Shown here piece after piece: positions 45,652 through 57,000 of a stretch of DNA of 64,000 nt. Origin of the DNA: Daphnia carinata (taxonomy: Eukaryota > Arthropoda > Branchiopoda > Diplostraca > Daphniidae). Each line of letters starts with the position of its first letter. Positions within the stretch are counted from its first letter, which is position 1. The position numbers and the translations under genes are program-made. The stretch spans positions 7,168,679 through 7,232,678 of the forward strand of contig NC_081337.1 in the NCBI RefSeq assembly GCF_022539665.2. Reading direction: 5' to 3'. Below the pieces are notes generated by a model. That model was not told the DNA's origin, made no database searches, and was given only the letters and a program-made list of their open reading frames with translations.

Positions 45652-47209
45652 ATGGTTGTGAAAATTCCAACAGTTCCTTTGAACAATGGATACGAAATGC
45701 CGTTGATTGGCTTCGGAACAGCAAACGTATACACCACGTATCTATTATTAATTTACAGGTCCTTTTCTACTTGACTTCACAACTATTCATTCCTTCCTTT
45801 TCTTATCACGTTTCTTGTTTTGTTGCTGGGCCTCTTCGATCGATGACTTAAAAAATCCCCCCAAAAAACGATGAATGCGACCGGTTTCTTTTGGCGACAA
45901 AAGGCTTACCATGACGAAATCATCCGGGCCGTTGGAGACGCAACTGAGGCCGGCTATCGTCATTTCGACGGAGCTTCATTTTACGCCAATGAAATTGAGG
46001 TGGGCCAAGCCATTCGGCAGAAGATGGAAGACGGCGTGGTTGATAGGAAAGATCTTTTCATTGTTAGCAAGGTAAATACAATTAGGTCACGCCGGATGTG
46101 CATGTTCCGCCCCATCTTTTAGATCCTTTCACAACCGCAGAAAGCGTTCAGAGACGCGACCTACTTTTTGCACGGCAGCAAGAAATGGATTAAATAATTC
46201 TCGCCCTCCTTTTTTTTTTTACTTAATTAACTTCTATCCAACCTAGTTGTGGTGCACGTTCATGAGTCCCGAATTGGTTGAGCCGGCCCTACGTCAAACT
46301 CTGAACGATCTCCAATTGAATTACTTGGACCTGTACGTGATGCACTGGCCAATGGCGTTCGAGGTTTTTATTTTGAAACAAACTAGATATCTTATTCCGA
46401 GAAATAATATCCCTATGTTTAACATTTGAACAGGAGAATACGGATTTGATACCGTTAGACGAGAACGGCCTTCTCAGATGCAAAAATGTCGACTTTGTTC
46501 ATACCTGGAAAGCAATGGAGGCGTGCGTTAGCCAAGGTCTGGTACGTTCGATCGGCGTTTCCAATTTCAACAGTCAACAACTAAGAAGACTGATGGACAA
46601 CTGCACCATTAGGCCAGTCACTAATCAGGTTATCAAACAATCAAACGTATGGGGCTGGCAAAATCAAATTATTAATCGAGGCGCAGTTGCGCATCATATT
46701 GTTTAGGTAGAAGCTCACGTTTATTTGAGTCAGAAACCAATGATTAACCTCTGCAGAGAGTACGAGATTGTCGTGACGGCGTACGGTCCACTTGGACGCC
46801 CGGGACTTAGCCAGGATCCCGAAAACGACCCCATTCTCCTCGATGACCCTAAAGTTAAAGACATCGCAGTCAAGTACAACCGAACCGTTGCCCAGATTTT
46901 GCTTCGCTACCTGGTATACAAGTGCACATAAGACACAACTTCCCTAAAGACCCTCAAGTTCTTTTTTCCAATTCGTACATAATATTTCTCTTTTTCTTTT
47001 GTTTTACTGTGACGTAGACTATGCAAGGTTTGCCCGTCATTCCAAAGTCTTCCAACCGCGCCAGAATCATCGAAAACTTAGCATCTGTCGATTTCGACCT
47101 TGCAACCGAGGACATGGCCCTTATAGCCGGCCTAAATCGTGACTATCGTTACTTGAAAAATGAGTGGGCTAGTCATCACCCTCATTATCCATTCCATATC
47201 CCATTTTAA
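45652..47209 (+). CDS. Aldo-keto reductase, 6 exons, 317 aa (copy 2)
   Basis: Tandem paralogue of the preceding gene. Exons: 45652-45726, 45904-46071, 46247-46363, 46434-46628, 46707-46913, 47018-47209, summing to 954 bases. Exon sizes 75, 117, 195 and 192 are identical to copy 1. Exon 2 (168 bases) equals copy 1 exons 2 plus 3 (56 + 112), so the two genes differ by one intron after GYR. Tetrad: Asp47, Tyr52 ([10 protein letters not shown]), Lys81 (FIVSK), His114 (YVMHWP). [16 protein letters not shown] and [14 protein letters not shown] follow. Differences are spread over the whole protein, so the duplication is not very recent. Both copies appear intact. Confidence 0.95.
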
Positions 47210-48007
47210 ACTGTAAGAAAATCGATAGTCTGATAATACAACAGGAAACTTATAACATGTTCGATTTCACGACGCTTTCATTCAATGCGTTTATTAAAGG
47301 GTTTCGTTTAATTTTCGTTATCTTCTTTATAATAATAATTACACGGATGGTATTGTCAGCAAACAAACGTCAAACAACACGCTTTTTAATTAGGCGTTGA
47401 CGATGAGACGCCTCCGCTTTTATGTCTCGGTTATGCGATGAATCGATGAGCCGGAGGTATAACTCAATTATCCGCTTTTGAATGTACGAGCTTGTTGCGT
47501 CAACTATCAACGAGATTGGATCCGCAAAATCGGCAAGTGGCAGACGTGCACCTACACGTATACCACTTGTCAAGTTTCGTAACACCGAATAACTACCTCA
47601 ATCAGCATAATTCCGCGGATTTACAACTGCCCTGTTGATCGCAAATTAAACTTAGCTTGTTTTCAAGGCATCCAATTTACTTTCAGTGGAAAGTATAGCG
47701 AAACAACTAATGAATAGTATTGAGTGAATGCATTGATGTACGTATACATAACTTTCATCCAATCGGAAAATTAGTTAAATTTTCCCCTTAGAGCGTACAT
47801 GCATCACTAACCAAAATGCCATTCGGAACTTGGTGCCGTCAATGCAATCATTAGGAGATGAGCCGCTTGCATAAAATATTGATGGAAGTTTGTTGTACGT
47901 CAGCGGCTCTCTTTGACTATGCAATCGAGGGAAGGCGCAATGTTATGGACAATTGGACACGACTCTGAAGGTCAGCCATGAGATCCGCACGCACGCAGCA
48001 AGTACGG
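47210..48007. other. Intergenic region between aldo-keto reductase 2 and the channel gene
   Basis: No coding frame of interest and no canonical AATAAA close to the reductase stop codon, although AATAAT occurs near 47330. Confidence 0.45.
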
Positions 48008-48016
48008 GTATTTAAA
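48008..48016 (+). promoter_or_regulatory. Possible TATA box of the DEG/ENaC gene
   Basis: GGTATTTAAAC lies about 330 bases before the chosen start codon. Spacing allows a 5' untranslated region of about 300 bases. No strong initiator follows at 30 bases. Confidence 0.35.
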
Positions 48017-48342
48017 CAGACAACATGCTAGTATCAAGTAATTATGCGTAACGCATCGAACCCTGTTCTATATTATGACTGTAGTTTTATCGATCTATAC
48101 CAATGGGTCTTGTTATATCTGCCTGTTAAGGAACGTAAGCTATATTTTACTGTACACGGACGGGCAACAGTGTCAGTTGTTTCATAAATATATGTAAATA
48201 TTCCAGTCGTTTCCGATCGTTCTGCACAGCGGAACCATTCTTTCGATTTCCTAGGCGAAGTTTGCATGCATTTCGTTGTAGTGTTGGCAATTCTTTTCCA
48301 TATTCGAATAAAACCTCGCGAAGACTCGAAAAGTACGTCACG

Positions 48343-50851
48343 ATGAAGAGAGCGGTGAACTCACGTCGATCAGTTGCTGTCGGCCTGAAAACCTGCCAGA
48401 AAGATCAGATGAAACGACCTTCCGGTTTGTATCACGACGATCAATTGGACATTGATTCGTTAGCAGGAGATGAAGAACCGGAATTCAAGATCGGTATAAA
48501 GTATTCACTATAGAACCATATACTTGAACGGCATTTCACATTTGCCAAGTGTTTGTTTCAACTTGCAAAGGCATTCCCGGGTCTCGAGCTCTTTTTGGAA
48601 AAACGACTCACCCATTACGACGAATCTTCTGGCTTTTGTTGACTCTTTTCTTCTTCGTTTTGGCTGTTGTCCAAGTCAGTACCATCTTGACTCTTGATTG
48701 ATTTTTCATTTCTTTTTTTTTTTTTGGGGGGGGGGGGGGGAGAAGGACAGCGCTTCTTGTTATTTTGAGACCGTGTTCTGTGACATGCCAATTAAGATTG
48801 ACTGAACGGTTGATCTTTGTTTATTCACACATACTGTACCCGATCGATATAATCCATTGTAACAGGTTCAGGATCGAATCGACTATTATGTGAAGACGCC
48901 CACACGCAAAGACTTGGTCATTATTAACAATGATACTCTCGTCTTTCCTCGCGTGACTATGTGTTTCGGACCAGGCAGAACTTTCAAGTAATTAGTAGAC
49001 ATGTAAATCAAAAATGTTGCCTGCATCAATTCCTTGCGAAGGGGAGAAAAATATCATATTCCTCTCTGTTTCAAAGTCATTCAGCCATGGAGGCAATGCG
49101 TCAAAATGCCTCGCTTGCAATGGGAATTAATCAGAATGAGGTCCAAATGCCGTACGACCTTCTCTCGTTGACGAAACTGACAACCTTGTGGAACGATATC
49201 GGGCACGACATCGGCGTCATGTTCGAAACTGGAGTAAGTAAAGATCGAGCGGTTATGTTGTATATGGAATGAACTACTGTTCATGTGTTTAATCTTATAT
49301 AACTTCCACCATGACCTCGCTCATGAAAATTCTATTTTGAACAATAGGGTTTCCTCCTAATGTAAACATTAAAGTCCTGGCAACAAATTTCTTAACAAAA
49401 ATGTTTGGCTTTATTTTCGTATAGTCCTCAAAATGTTGGTTCGGTCGCGGGAAACTGTGTAAGGAGGTTGGCGAATGGCACCAGCTCCATACCGTTCTAG
49501 GTCCGTGTTCTTCCTTCCACGTTCGACATCCTGTTAAAGAGACTGGCCTCTTTAACGGCCTCTACATGCTAATGGAGACCAACGCACCATCTGATTCCTG
49601 GATTTACTCTCTTCATCCAGCCAACATCGATCCGGCATTGAAGTTATACGATCAGAAACATTACGAACTTCTTAATACAAACACCGACGTTGAAATCCGT
49701 TTCTATCAGGCATGGAATCGATTTATCCAGATATATAAGAGGAAGACCGTTCTTCGGTACAACCATTTCACGAACAATATTTTTGTTTTCGATTTATTTT
49801 CCCGTGGGAGCGAGTAGGAGAAGTTGATAAACGTCTGGCACCATTCATGCGAAGACGCCGTGGACTACACGATTGAGAACTGTGAACTTGAATGCCTCAG
49901 TGAGCAACTAGTCCGCCGGTCTGGTTGCCGTCTGCCTTTCATGCAATTGGCCAATTCATCACAGTTCCACAGCAGAGAAACTAATCCGATGTGCAACACA
50001 TCGGGCTCTTATCGCATCGCTGACGAGGAACTGCGACGGATGCTTAGTGGCGACGATACTCTAGGGGTGAGCAATCTCCTTTCTACCAAAAAAAAAAAGA
50101 GACGATTCTAAAACGACTTGCAACGAATGATGATAATGTATGTCGAAATATACATCAACTAAATGTAATGCAAATCATTAGAGTCGATCCAGATGCAACT
50201 GCAAGCCTCCATGCCACACTACTTATTATCAAATTGATAAAGAGAAAGTGATAGCCGACATCAGACCAGGACGTCTTCGATTACGGATCTTCTTTCAGGT
50301 CTAATTTTTCTATATCGACGTTCTTTTTTTGATGGAAAATTATTGCTCTCCTTTACCAGTAAACAGCGTTAATGACGTAAGTAGTACAGTACGTGATCCA
50401 TCGTCGTAATGCCCATTATTAACAACTGGCCGACTCATAAACGAACTTACACTAGACGCCGATAATTCTACATCGTGTTGTGTCAGTTGTTTATGACTTT
50501 CATTAATACTGAATTTCTTTTGCATGTTACTCCATTTTTTTTTATAGGATAAAACATACGAATATCTCACGGAGAGTCTAGTCTACAGCCTGATAACTCT
50601 CTTTTGCGACATTGGTAAGTACAACAAATTTTTAGTTCTCATTAGCACACAGAACTGCTTCTTTGAAAAAAAAAAAAAATGTAGGCAATTCAATCGGCCT
50701 GCTGCTAGGAGCCAGTGTTTTGACGGTATGCGAAACGTTGGAATGGGGATGTTTCCGGCTCATCCATTGTTTAATGTCAGTGACGGCCGGTGCTGGACGA
50801 GCTAATAAATTACAAAAGGTCCATCCTTGTCAAATACCAGCAGCTGGTTAG
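48343..50851 (+). CDS. DEG/ENaC (pickpocket-like) sodium channel subunit, 492 aa
   Basis: Amiloride-type sodium channel subunit of the plasma membrane, used in arthropods for mechanical, chemical or ionic sensing. Exons: 48343-48493, 48550-48674, 48866-48987, 49077-49233, 49425-49748, 49818-50066, 50182-50298, 50548-50614, 50685-50851, summing to 1479 bases. STCKGIPGSRALFG before TM1 is the family signature, containing the gating His-Gly region as KGIPG. TM1 (RIFWLLLTLFFFVLAVVQ) spans about 75-92. The extracellular part is rich in cysteine (CEDAVDYTIENCELECL, RCNCKPPC). TM2 includes GNSIGLLLGASVLTVCE at 438-454, with the pore Gly-Ala-Ser. An in-frame ATG also lies at 48262; the one at 48343 is preferred because the upstream extension looks like 5' untranslated sequence. 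The intron after 49748 is uncertain: its donor is GTTCTT, and a stop codon just before 49818 shows that an intron must lie there. Confidence 0.88.
48713..48740 (+). repeat. T13-G15 homopolymer junction in a channel intron
   Basis: Thirteen T followed directly by fifteen G inside intron 2 of the DEG/ENaC gene. A single uninterrupted G run of this length is rare in this AT-rich window and may be unstable or hard to sequence. Confidence 0.9.
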
Positions 50852-50983
50852 ATGCTTCTAGCCAATTGTAAGAAGAAACAAGCCAACTTCGTTGTAGTAA
50901 AAAATATGATACGCCATTGCTGGCAAACATAATCGGATTGGAAATAATTTTTGTACGTTTGATCTGGAAATACTGCATGCCCA

Positions 50984-50989
50984 AATAAA
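50984..50989 (+). terminator. Poly(A) signal of the DEG/ENaC gene
   Basis: AATAAA about 130 bases after the stop codon, followed by further A/T-rich sequence. Confidence 0.65.
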
Positions 50990-52397
50990 TACACAGCAGA
51001 ATATGGTTGTATTTCAGTTTATTGTAAGAAAAATATCCAGGCAATAAGTAACAGTTTGATAAATCGAGAAAGGGAAAGAAGAGAGAAGAGGAAACAAGTA
51101 TGTAGTATATAGGCCTGTATAGAATCCCAAATGGGAGTGGAGCGGAAAGACATGATTATTATAATTAGTATAATACTATATATGAATATTTAGAATTGAT
51201 TCAGAAACATACGTGTATATCATCAAGTCGTTTTCTTTCTTTTCCCGCATTTAAGAACAGCTCGCCGCCATCGTGCGTGCTGATTCGCACGTAGGAAGCG
51301 CGCGTCCAATGCAAATATTATCCAAAATAAATGAATGAATAATTTGTGAATAAGAGGAATGAATGAAGTAACGAATGTTTAACACGGAGATCGATCATAT
51401 CGAAATGTAGGAGGGGAAGATGTGTTGCACTTTTAGGCTAAATGTCTATGGCGAAGAAAGAAAATAAGAGTGAGACGAAATTCCGAAGAAGGTGGTTTGT
51501 TAAGTATGCTCGTCCATGGTCATCACAAATGTCACCCAAATGGATTATCATACAAATAAGCATACAACATGAGGGATGTATAGAAGAAGACGGTCAGTTT
51601 GGGAGGGGGGTCAAACAGCGAACAACACAACCAACAATGTAGAGATGATAAATATATTTTGGATGTCATGTTTATAGAATTCTATCATTTATATATTGTA
51701 CTTGTTCGTGTAATAATTAATATATATTATATTATGTATATATGTATAGAAGATATTGGTTCACATATGAGGAAACAGTGATATATGTGTACAGGTGCGA
51801 GCACATAAGGAGAAAAAGTCGTACCTGTGTATGTTGTCTGTAGATATACGTGTGTGGGTGTGTGTATGTGTTTGTCTGTAAGTGCTTTGTCTATTCTGTA
51901 ATGGATATTTGATAAAACAGCTGAATAGAGAGAGAGAGGTCGACAAGAATGACGAGAATCATGTCGTTATTTCTTTACTGCCTTGTCCCATAAGGGCGTG
52001 TGTGTGTGAAATGTGTATGGCACTGTTGGGGCGCAGCGTCTGTATGCCTGCCATTAAATAAAAAATGCGTGGGTTGATGACGTGTGTGGGTGTACGCATG
52101 AGCCTATGTGTCGTACGTGACCGTGTGTCGTGTGCCTGTGTGTGTGGGTGTTGAGGAGGAGGGGTTGCGTGTAGACCGGGAGGAAGACGTGATTCGCGGC
52201 CGTCATCCGTGAAGTAAAAATAACAACAAAAATCGTCTCCTTTTCCACAAGCGAAAAGAAGAACAAACGCTCTCTTTATCCTGACTGATAACAGAGCATT
52301 GACGGAAACGTTCGTCGAGCTGCTACAGAAGCCTGCCGAGTTTCAAATATCACCGGTTATCTTGTTTGGGTTGGTTTTCCTTTCAGATCTTCGTTTT
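50990..52397. other. Convergent intergenic region with GT-rich tracts
   Basis: It lies between the 3' ends of the channel gene and the prohormone-like gene and probably holds the long 3' untranslated region of the latter. Interrupted GT repeats are dense near 51850-51875 and 51998-52155. No coding frame of interest. Confidence 0.5.
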
Positions 52398-53778
52398 TTA
52401 AGCTTTGATCTTGTCCAGCGAATGAATCTGCTTGCTCAGGAGGGAATCTTGCGATGGTGCGACAAAACGCTTCGCCCTGCTGTTCGTGTCGTTATCCTCT
52501 TCTTCCTCGGTTGAAGCTTCTCGACCTTCATCTTGGGATGATTTCTGTAACATATAAATGACATTTCAAATACTATTCTCTAGTCCTTTTTTTTTTTTAG
52601 CTTCATCAATGCTCATCCACTCTTCAAACTCGAATGAATTTCAAATCGATTACCTGGAGACGATTGTGCATGTTCATGAGCCGCTGAATCGTGTGATAGA
52701 TGCTATTGTTCTCCACATCCGTTTTAGCTAAAGCAGGTGGAGTGGCGGTGGTGGTGCTCATCTGAGGCGGCTGTCTTTGAGGGGAGGGCGGTCTCAACAA
52801 GGGTTCCTCTTTTTGTCCTTGGTGATGTTGGTTTTGCAGATGGAGTGCCAAAGTAGCTGAAGATGTCGTCGTCGTCGTTGCCGTCGTGACGGGAGTTTCG
52901 GTTCGAGTAGGGGCCTTTGTCACAGCTCCAAGCGCAACATTTTTCTTTTGAATCTCGCGAAGAGCAATGGGACGGCGCTGTTGCTTCTGTTGAGTCAGCA
53001 GCAAATGCAATTGCCTAGCAGCTTCTTCGTCGTTATCGATATCATTGTAATTGTCCCCAACTTCGTTGTCATCCATGCGCGATCCCAAACTCCAGTCGTC
53101 TGAGTACTGGTTCTCCATTTCGGCGTCTCTCTCAGACGGCTGTTGCTGGAAGAAACGCTGGACGTACTTTTCGAAATTGATGACATCCTGTCGGCTGATG
53201 GGCTGCTCGTAGTCATCAACCGATGCCATGGACATGCCGTCGTCGATGTTGCCCATATCGTCGTCCATAGATGCGTCGTAGTAATTTGGTAGGGACGAAC
53301 GCTTGATGGCATTGAAAGGCCCGCGTCCACGCATCAGCAGGGCGTTGTTGTATAGTTCGTTGTTGTACAGCTCGTCAGTGGGACTCTGGACTGGATAGCT
53401 GGGCGACTGCTGTTCGCTCAGGTAACGATGCGCAACTCCGTAAACCAATGGTTGTTGTGACTGCTGCAGCTGCGGTTGTTGCTGGAATCCGGCTGTCATA
53501 TCATCCATCATGTTGGTATGGCGGTCGGCCAGGTAGCCGTACGTCTCAGTACCATCATCCCACGGGCTCAGGGGATTTCCAGCTCTCCACGATTGTTGAT
53601 GTTGCGCCAACGGTTTCGCTTGCTGAGCTAGACGGCTACGTCCAGACGCGAACATCATGTTTGGAATAAAAGCCGCTCGGCAGGCTACGGCGGCCATCAT
53701 CATCATCATCAGGTGGGTTGTCAAATGCATCTGAAGACACCCAATACGTTTCATTGTTGGGAATACATTCTCGATCAT
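52398..53778 (-). CDS. Secreted prohormone-like precursor, family not recognised, up to 423 aa
   Basis: Likely a peptide precursor or secreted regulatory protein. Exons on the minus strand: 53778-52654 and 52544-52398, joined in phase 0. A signal peptide is seen from MKRIGCLQMHLTTHLMMMMM to AAVACRA, so translation may start at the first ATG (53778) or the one eight codons later. The mature part is hydrophilic, rich in Gln, Asp, Asn and Met, with acidic stretches (MDDDMGNIDDG, DIDNDEE) and a Thr/Ser/Pro-rich segment. Possible dibasic processing sites are NAIKR before SSLPNYYDASMDDD, QQRRP, and SRAKR before FVAPSQDSLL at the C-terminus, which would free a 22-residue carboxy-terminal peptide. 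There are no cysteines in the mature part and no Gly-Lys-Arg amidation site that I can see. This composition resembles arthropod neuropeptide precursors. I cannot place it in a named family. Confidence 0.75.
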
Positions 53779-54059
53779 TAAATTTAATTAAAAACTAAAG
53801 ATCTAATCCAAATGGCGAGACCAGTATTTAACTTCGTTGAACTCGCTTTAGAATGATAACAAGATGTTAGACAAACCTTGAGCCCGAGTGTGATAGTTGG
53901 TGTATGCCTTGAAGTGTACTGCGTCAAAACAAGAACTTTTGGAGCTCTAGTTGCCAGTAAGAACAGGGCGAGAAATAACTTGGAGCGAAAAAAAATTAAG
54001 CCTTTTGCCACACGGAACGAGATTGAGATGTGAATGTAGTCGGTGGACGGCGGGGTCTG

Positions 54060-54066
54060 TTTTATA
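54060..54066 (-). promoter_or_regulatory. TATA box of the prohormone-like gene
   Basis: Minus-strand TATAAAA, about 280 bases upstream of the start codon, within a GC-richer stretch. Transcription would begin near 54030-54035. Confidence 0.65.
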
Positions 54067-57000
54067 GCTGCCGGCGTGACGTCAAACGCGCGCGGGCTGG
54101 CTTTCCACACGTAGGACAGCGCTAGCGCTATATACCAAATGGGAGGGAACAGGGCAAAAGCGGGAGGAGTTGGGGCTTCTTTTTTTTCTTTTCTTTTTTT
54201 TTTCTTTTAGTTTTCCTTTTTTTTTTGCGACGGAGTAGATCTGGCTGCAAACAACCTGCTGCCCACCCACGCAACTCAATGAAAAAGGAGAGAGCACGCG
54301 CGTTCTACGGCCGCCCTCTGTGGACCTCTTTGGCTTTTCCCAGTCTTTCTCTTGTGTACTCTATCTCTCATCCGCGTACCGCATAAAACGGCTTTTCCGT
54401 GAGTGTACATGTTTTCTCTGTTGGCCTCACGGCTGCTGAGTAGGCGCTTCGTCGATTTTGCCACGCCAACTACTGCATTCTTATCCACTGGCCTATACAC
54501 TGAACGTTGTACTTACCATTTCGCTGGCTGTCTCGTTTTTTGTTCTTTCATTCTTTTTGCAGCAATGACGGGTCTTACGATTGCAATTGTCGTCGACCCG
54601 AATGCCAGTTCCATTCACACAATACCGGAAGTTGTTCCATTAACATTTGAATCACGTTGCACGATCCTTTCACGCAAACCGATGAGGTGTGTACCATCAT
54701 GAAATTTTACAGTTAACGACACGCACGCTAGACGTTGTGTACGCTATAGAGATACATATAAGCAAAACAGGCTGACGAATATTTGATTACTAAGAGGCAA
54801 TGCTTTTATGAACAGATGGCTGTGCCGTTCGTCTCGAGAGTGCAATTTGTCATTCCTTACTTTACCTTGTCTTCATCAGTGTATTTATGTTGATGTACAG
54901 ACTATATCATATGCGGCAACATGGTGACTCTTATCTATACATCTAGAGACGAGAAACTATAAATAGAGAATGGTTTGGCGATGTATTGATCGCTCGCTGC
55001 GCGCACGGCTTTCCCTTTTTTTGCCCTTTTTTCTCCGTTTTCTTGTACTCGATCCTGCTTGTTCGTATATGCTCACACGCGCTAGCGTTCACGAATCGCG
55101 GAAAAAAAGGACAGACACTGTGTAGCGGGACGGAATGATATGTAAATATGTACTGTTACATATGTAGACTGTCCAAGAAGGGTGAAGGACACGAGATATA
55201 GACTACATTGTACTGAGATTGAATCAACAAAAAATGATTTTATAGCTACAATTGCTGAATTCTGGACTGTTAAAACATTTGAATTTGAAAGCGCTTTGAT
55301 AAGGGGATTGTTTAAAAGTAATACTGGTTAACCTGTAAAAAAATAAGACAATATTTCTTCAAGTCGGTTGGCAGTCAGAGTTACACTTGCACTGACCATT
55401 ATTAAAAGATAAACCTTTATGATAACTCTGTATTATTCATTCATAATACACCTTGACGTCGTCGCTTTAACTAAAAAAAACAGTACCTTATTTGTTCTGC
55501 TATTCATTCAAGTATACATGTGATGGATGTGGTGTGTATGCGGCCGGACGCTAATACTCGGCGCTAGCGTGAAACAATAAAGCTACATTTGTTAAGTAAA
55601 CGCGTTTTGATTGCCAAAAGGCTTGAATTACGATTTCCTTGCCCTCTGACTGGCCCTTACTGGCAATCGTTTCACGGAAAATTGCGAGCCATTGATTTTC
55701 TATTTTCCTTTTGTGACAAACTATGGAGTGGGAGAACCAAATTTTTGCAGAATGTTCTTCGAAAAATCAGTTGCAATGTATCAATCCTATACAAAAAGAT
55801 TGAAAGGCGTCGTCTTAAACAAAAAATACAAGAATGGAAAGCGACACGCAGAAGTAATATGCAATAGATCAATAGCACCAAATCAAATACCCAAAAAAAC
55901 AATAAAAATATTACATAACCATGTACAGCTATTAAATTAGGTTGACCGAGATACACCCACTTCAACACAATCTACCATCGCACGAGCCAAGGTTGTGATG
56001 CCAAGGTTGGGTTTGAATCCTGTCATCGCAAAACTTTTTTTTCCTTTTGTTTCTGTTTCTTACCCCTACCCCTGTACTATCTAAACTTGTTTTAAGGTGG
56101 GCAGGTGGAGACTTTCTTCGAAAAAAAATGAGCCTTTCTCACATGTTCTTGCTACAGCCGTATCAGAGTCTTTCCCTTACACTCTCAACTGAGTTTAAAA
56201 CAAAGCTGAAAAGGGGGTCACGTATGTTCTGTTTAACAAGACAAGAGCAAACGAATATGACGCAATGATTCACGTCAATTTCACGCAACGGTAGAAAACC
56301 TGTTGTTTTCCCTATTGGCGTATAACCATCAAGTTCCTCAGTAAAAATCGATTATGTCTGTTGACCTCAGCAATACGTGTACAACGGTTTTTGCTGGTGC
56401 CTTTGTGGCACCTGCTTCATTATTATTTGCAAATCGATACACTTCCATGGACCCACGAAAGGTCACCAGACTGATAAAAACTAGGCCAACGCCAACACGT
56501 CAGCCGAAACGAAGAAAACAGAGCTTGTCAGGTTTCTTTTATTGTCCAGAGCAACGTGATCCAAATCAAAGCTGTTTTCTGGGCTTTTCGTGTCTGAATT
56601 GCCAAGACACTGAGCTGTTACACAAGCAATCTCGTCAAATAAGAAAGGTTTCCTTTATTGTGGTGTACACAGTAGTTGACGGAACTGCGACCTTATACAG
56701 CTGGGAGGCCGGCATTTATTGAGATGTTCTTCAACGCCATTTGCTGTTATCTTTTTTTGTTCCTATGGACGTAAACGAAACTGTATCCTGTGCGAAAGGC
56801 GTGGGCGTGATCCTGCCTGGCGTTTGGTTTGGGGATGTTGACTGGTCGGTTCCAGCCGCACCGTATGGTTAGGGTAACAAAAATAAACACAATGACGCGA
56901 GAGAAAATGTCGCCCTTGCTATTTCCATTTGGTCTAATGTTCGTTGACTATTCAACAGTACAATCCGCTGTAAATAACTCGACATTTCAGTCACTCCAAT

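Noticed and set aside
55995-56045. Possible tRNA remnant: GGTTTGAATCC followed by a T-run
   Set aside because: The B-box has a T where C is needed, there is no A box at the right distance, and stems do not form.
56354-56722. 122-codon open frame starting MSVDLSNTCTT
   Set aside because: No recognisable domain, no splice partners, and its length is compatible with chance over 10 kb searched in six frames.
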